The position numbers and the translations under genes are program-made. This document shows, one piece after another, positions 5,299 to 6,226 of a DNA stretch of 6,226 nt. Below the pieces are notes generated by a model. That model was given only the letters and a program-made list of their open reading frames with translations, was not told the origin of the DNA and did not search any database. The number at the start of each line of letters is the position of its first letter. Within the stretch, counting starts at the first letter, position 1. The DNA is from Pseudomonadota bacterium (GTDB taxonomy: Bacteria > Pseudomonadota > Alphaproteobacteria > Caulobacterales > Caulobacteraceae): the NCBI GenBank assembly GCA_023456105.1, contig JAEYAO010000065.1, positions 1-6,226 on the forward strand. The letters are read 5' to 3'.

Positions 5299-6226
5299 TC
5301 AGTCCGCGCCCAGGTCCGCGCGTGACAGATCCAGGTCGGCGGCCGGGACGACGACCAGGTCCGGGTGCCTGGCGCGCAGGGCGTCGATGAACACCTTGGA
5401 ATCGCCGGCCACCACCACATAGGCGCGGTCGGAGGAGACGTACTGGCGGGCGGCGGCTTGCAGGGTCTCGGGCGTCACGGCCGCGATCTTCTGCGGATAG
5501 GTGGCGACGTCGTCGACCGGCAGGCCGTACTCGACCGCATCCGACAGAAAACCACCTAGACCCGCCGTGGTCTCGATCTGGCGGGCGAAGCCGCCGTTCA
5601 GGTAGGTCGAGCGGCGGGCGGAGGCGTCGGCGGCCACCGCCTCGGCGCCCAGGCGGTCGAACTCGGCCATGATCAGGTCCACGACCTCGGCCGCGCTCTC
5701 GTTCTTGGTCTGGGTGGAGGCGGTGACGAGGTCGGCCGAGGCGCCCGAGCCCAGGCTGGAGTAGGCGCCGTAGGACAGGCCGCGCTTGGCCCGCACCTCC
5801 TGGAACAGGCGGCCGTTGGAGCCGCCGCCCATGACCGCATTGGCGACGGCCAGGCGATACCAGTCGTCGCTGGTGCGCAGCGGCGCCGGCACGGCGGCGG
5901 CGACGGCGGCCTGTCCCGAGCCCGGCAGGTCCACGACCACCACGCGCGGCGTCGCCTTGGCGGCGGCTGAAGCGGCCGGCGAGAGGACGGGCAGGGGCGA
6001 GCCGGGCTTGGCCCAGCCGCCCAGCAGGCGCTCGGCGTAGGCGAAGCCTTCCTCCGGGCTCATGCCGCCGTTGATGATCAGGGCGGCGTTTTCGGGGCGC
6101 CAGCGTGCGGCGTGCAGCGCGGCGATTTCCTCGCGGGTGACGGCCGCCAGCGAGGCTGGGGTGCCGCGCGCGGGCGCGCCGTAGCCGCCGTCGCCAAAGG
6201 CCACGCGGCGCAGGGCGGCCGAGGCG
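5299..6226 (-). CDS. M16-family peptidase (pitrilysin/insulinase type), C-terminal part
   Basis: The frame is open through the right edge, so the true start is outside the window; the in-frame GTG at 6204 is internal. 308 residues are visible. The first ~70 are the end of an M16 half-domain: RRVAFGDGGYGAPARGTPAS, VTREEIAALHAARWRPENAAL, then FAYAERLLGGW. A linker leads to an M16_C (PF05193-type) domain with the hallmark segment GSNGRLFQEVRAKRGLSYGA, including the Arg/Tyr pair that contacts the substrate in active enzymes. The zinc-binding HXXEH motif lies in the missing N-terminal part, so catalytic activity cannot be judged. M16 proteins of these bacteria are either ~450 residues or tandem ~900-residue forms, usually periplasmic with a signal peptide; which applies here cannot be seen. 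The stop lies 22 bases from the frame-corrected end of the convergent membrane-protein gene, with no clear terminator between them. Confidence 0.9.
   Translation of the reverse strand, partial: ASAALRRVAFGDGGYGAPARGTPASLAAVTREEIAALHAARWRPENAALIINGGMSPEEGFAYAERLLGGWAKPGSPLPVLSPAASAAAKATPRVVVVDLPGSGQAAVAAAVPAPLRTSDDWYRLAVANAVMGGGSNGRLFQEVRAKRGLSYGAYSSLGSGASADLVTASTQTKNESAAEVVDLIMAEFDRLGAEAVAADASARRSTYLNGGFARQIETTAGLGGFLSDAVEYGLPVDDVATYPQKIAAVTPETLQAAARQYVSSDRAYVVVAGDSKVFIDALRARHPDLVVVPAADLDLSRADLGAD

Overview
The window is very GC-rich, with codon third positions almost all G or C. Its gene content points to an alphaproteobacterium, most likely of the Caulobacteraceae (Brevundimonas- or Caulobacter-like). 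This assignment rests on codon use, on leaderless-style promoter architecture and on a GC-rich palindromic repeat type that I associate with that family. No search was run.

Layout from left to right: (1) the N-terminal part of a secreted, Ala/Pro/Ser-rich protein of unknown function on the minus strand, cut by the left edge; (2) an orphan NMT1/THI5-type (ThiY-like) substrate-binding lipoprotein, minus strand; (3) a secreted protein of about 384 residues made of three TonB-C-like modules, minus strand; (4) a Uup-type ABC-F ATPase, minus strand, carrying an in-frame palindromic repeat between its two ATPase halves; (5) a 109-bp divergent control region; (6) a plus-strand gene for a small inner-membrane protein with two membrane segments, broken by a one-base frameshift just before the end of its second membrane segment; (7) the C-terminal part of an M16 (pitrilysin/insulinase-type) peptidase, convergent with gene 6 and cut by the right edge.

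Genes 4, 3, 2 and 1 lie head to tail on the minus strand with gaps of 73, 49 and 79 bases. They could be partly co-transcribed, but their predicted roles (ribosome or DNA-repair ATPase, periplasmic TonB-C-like protein, small-molecule binding, unknown secreted protein) do not form an obvious pathway. There is no stretch of 300 bases without a gene. I saw no tRNA, rRNA, CRISPR array, transposase or phage gene.

I do not see a new defence or metabolic system here. The items most worth a second look are the repeat inserted in frame in the ABC-F gene, the frameshift in the membrane-protein gene, and the triple TonB-C-like architecture with one cysteine pair per module.
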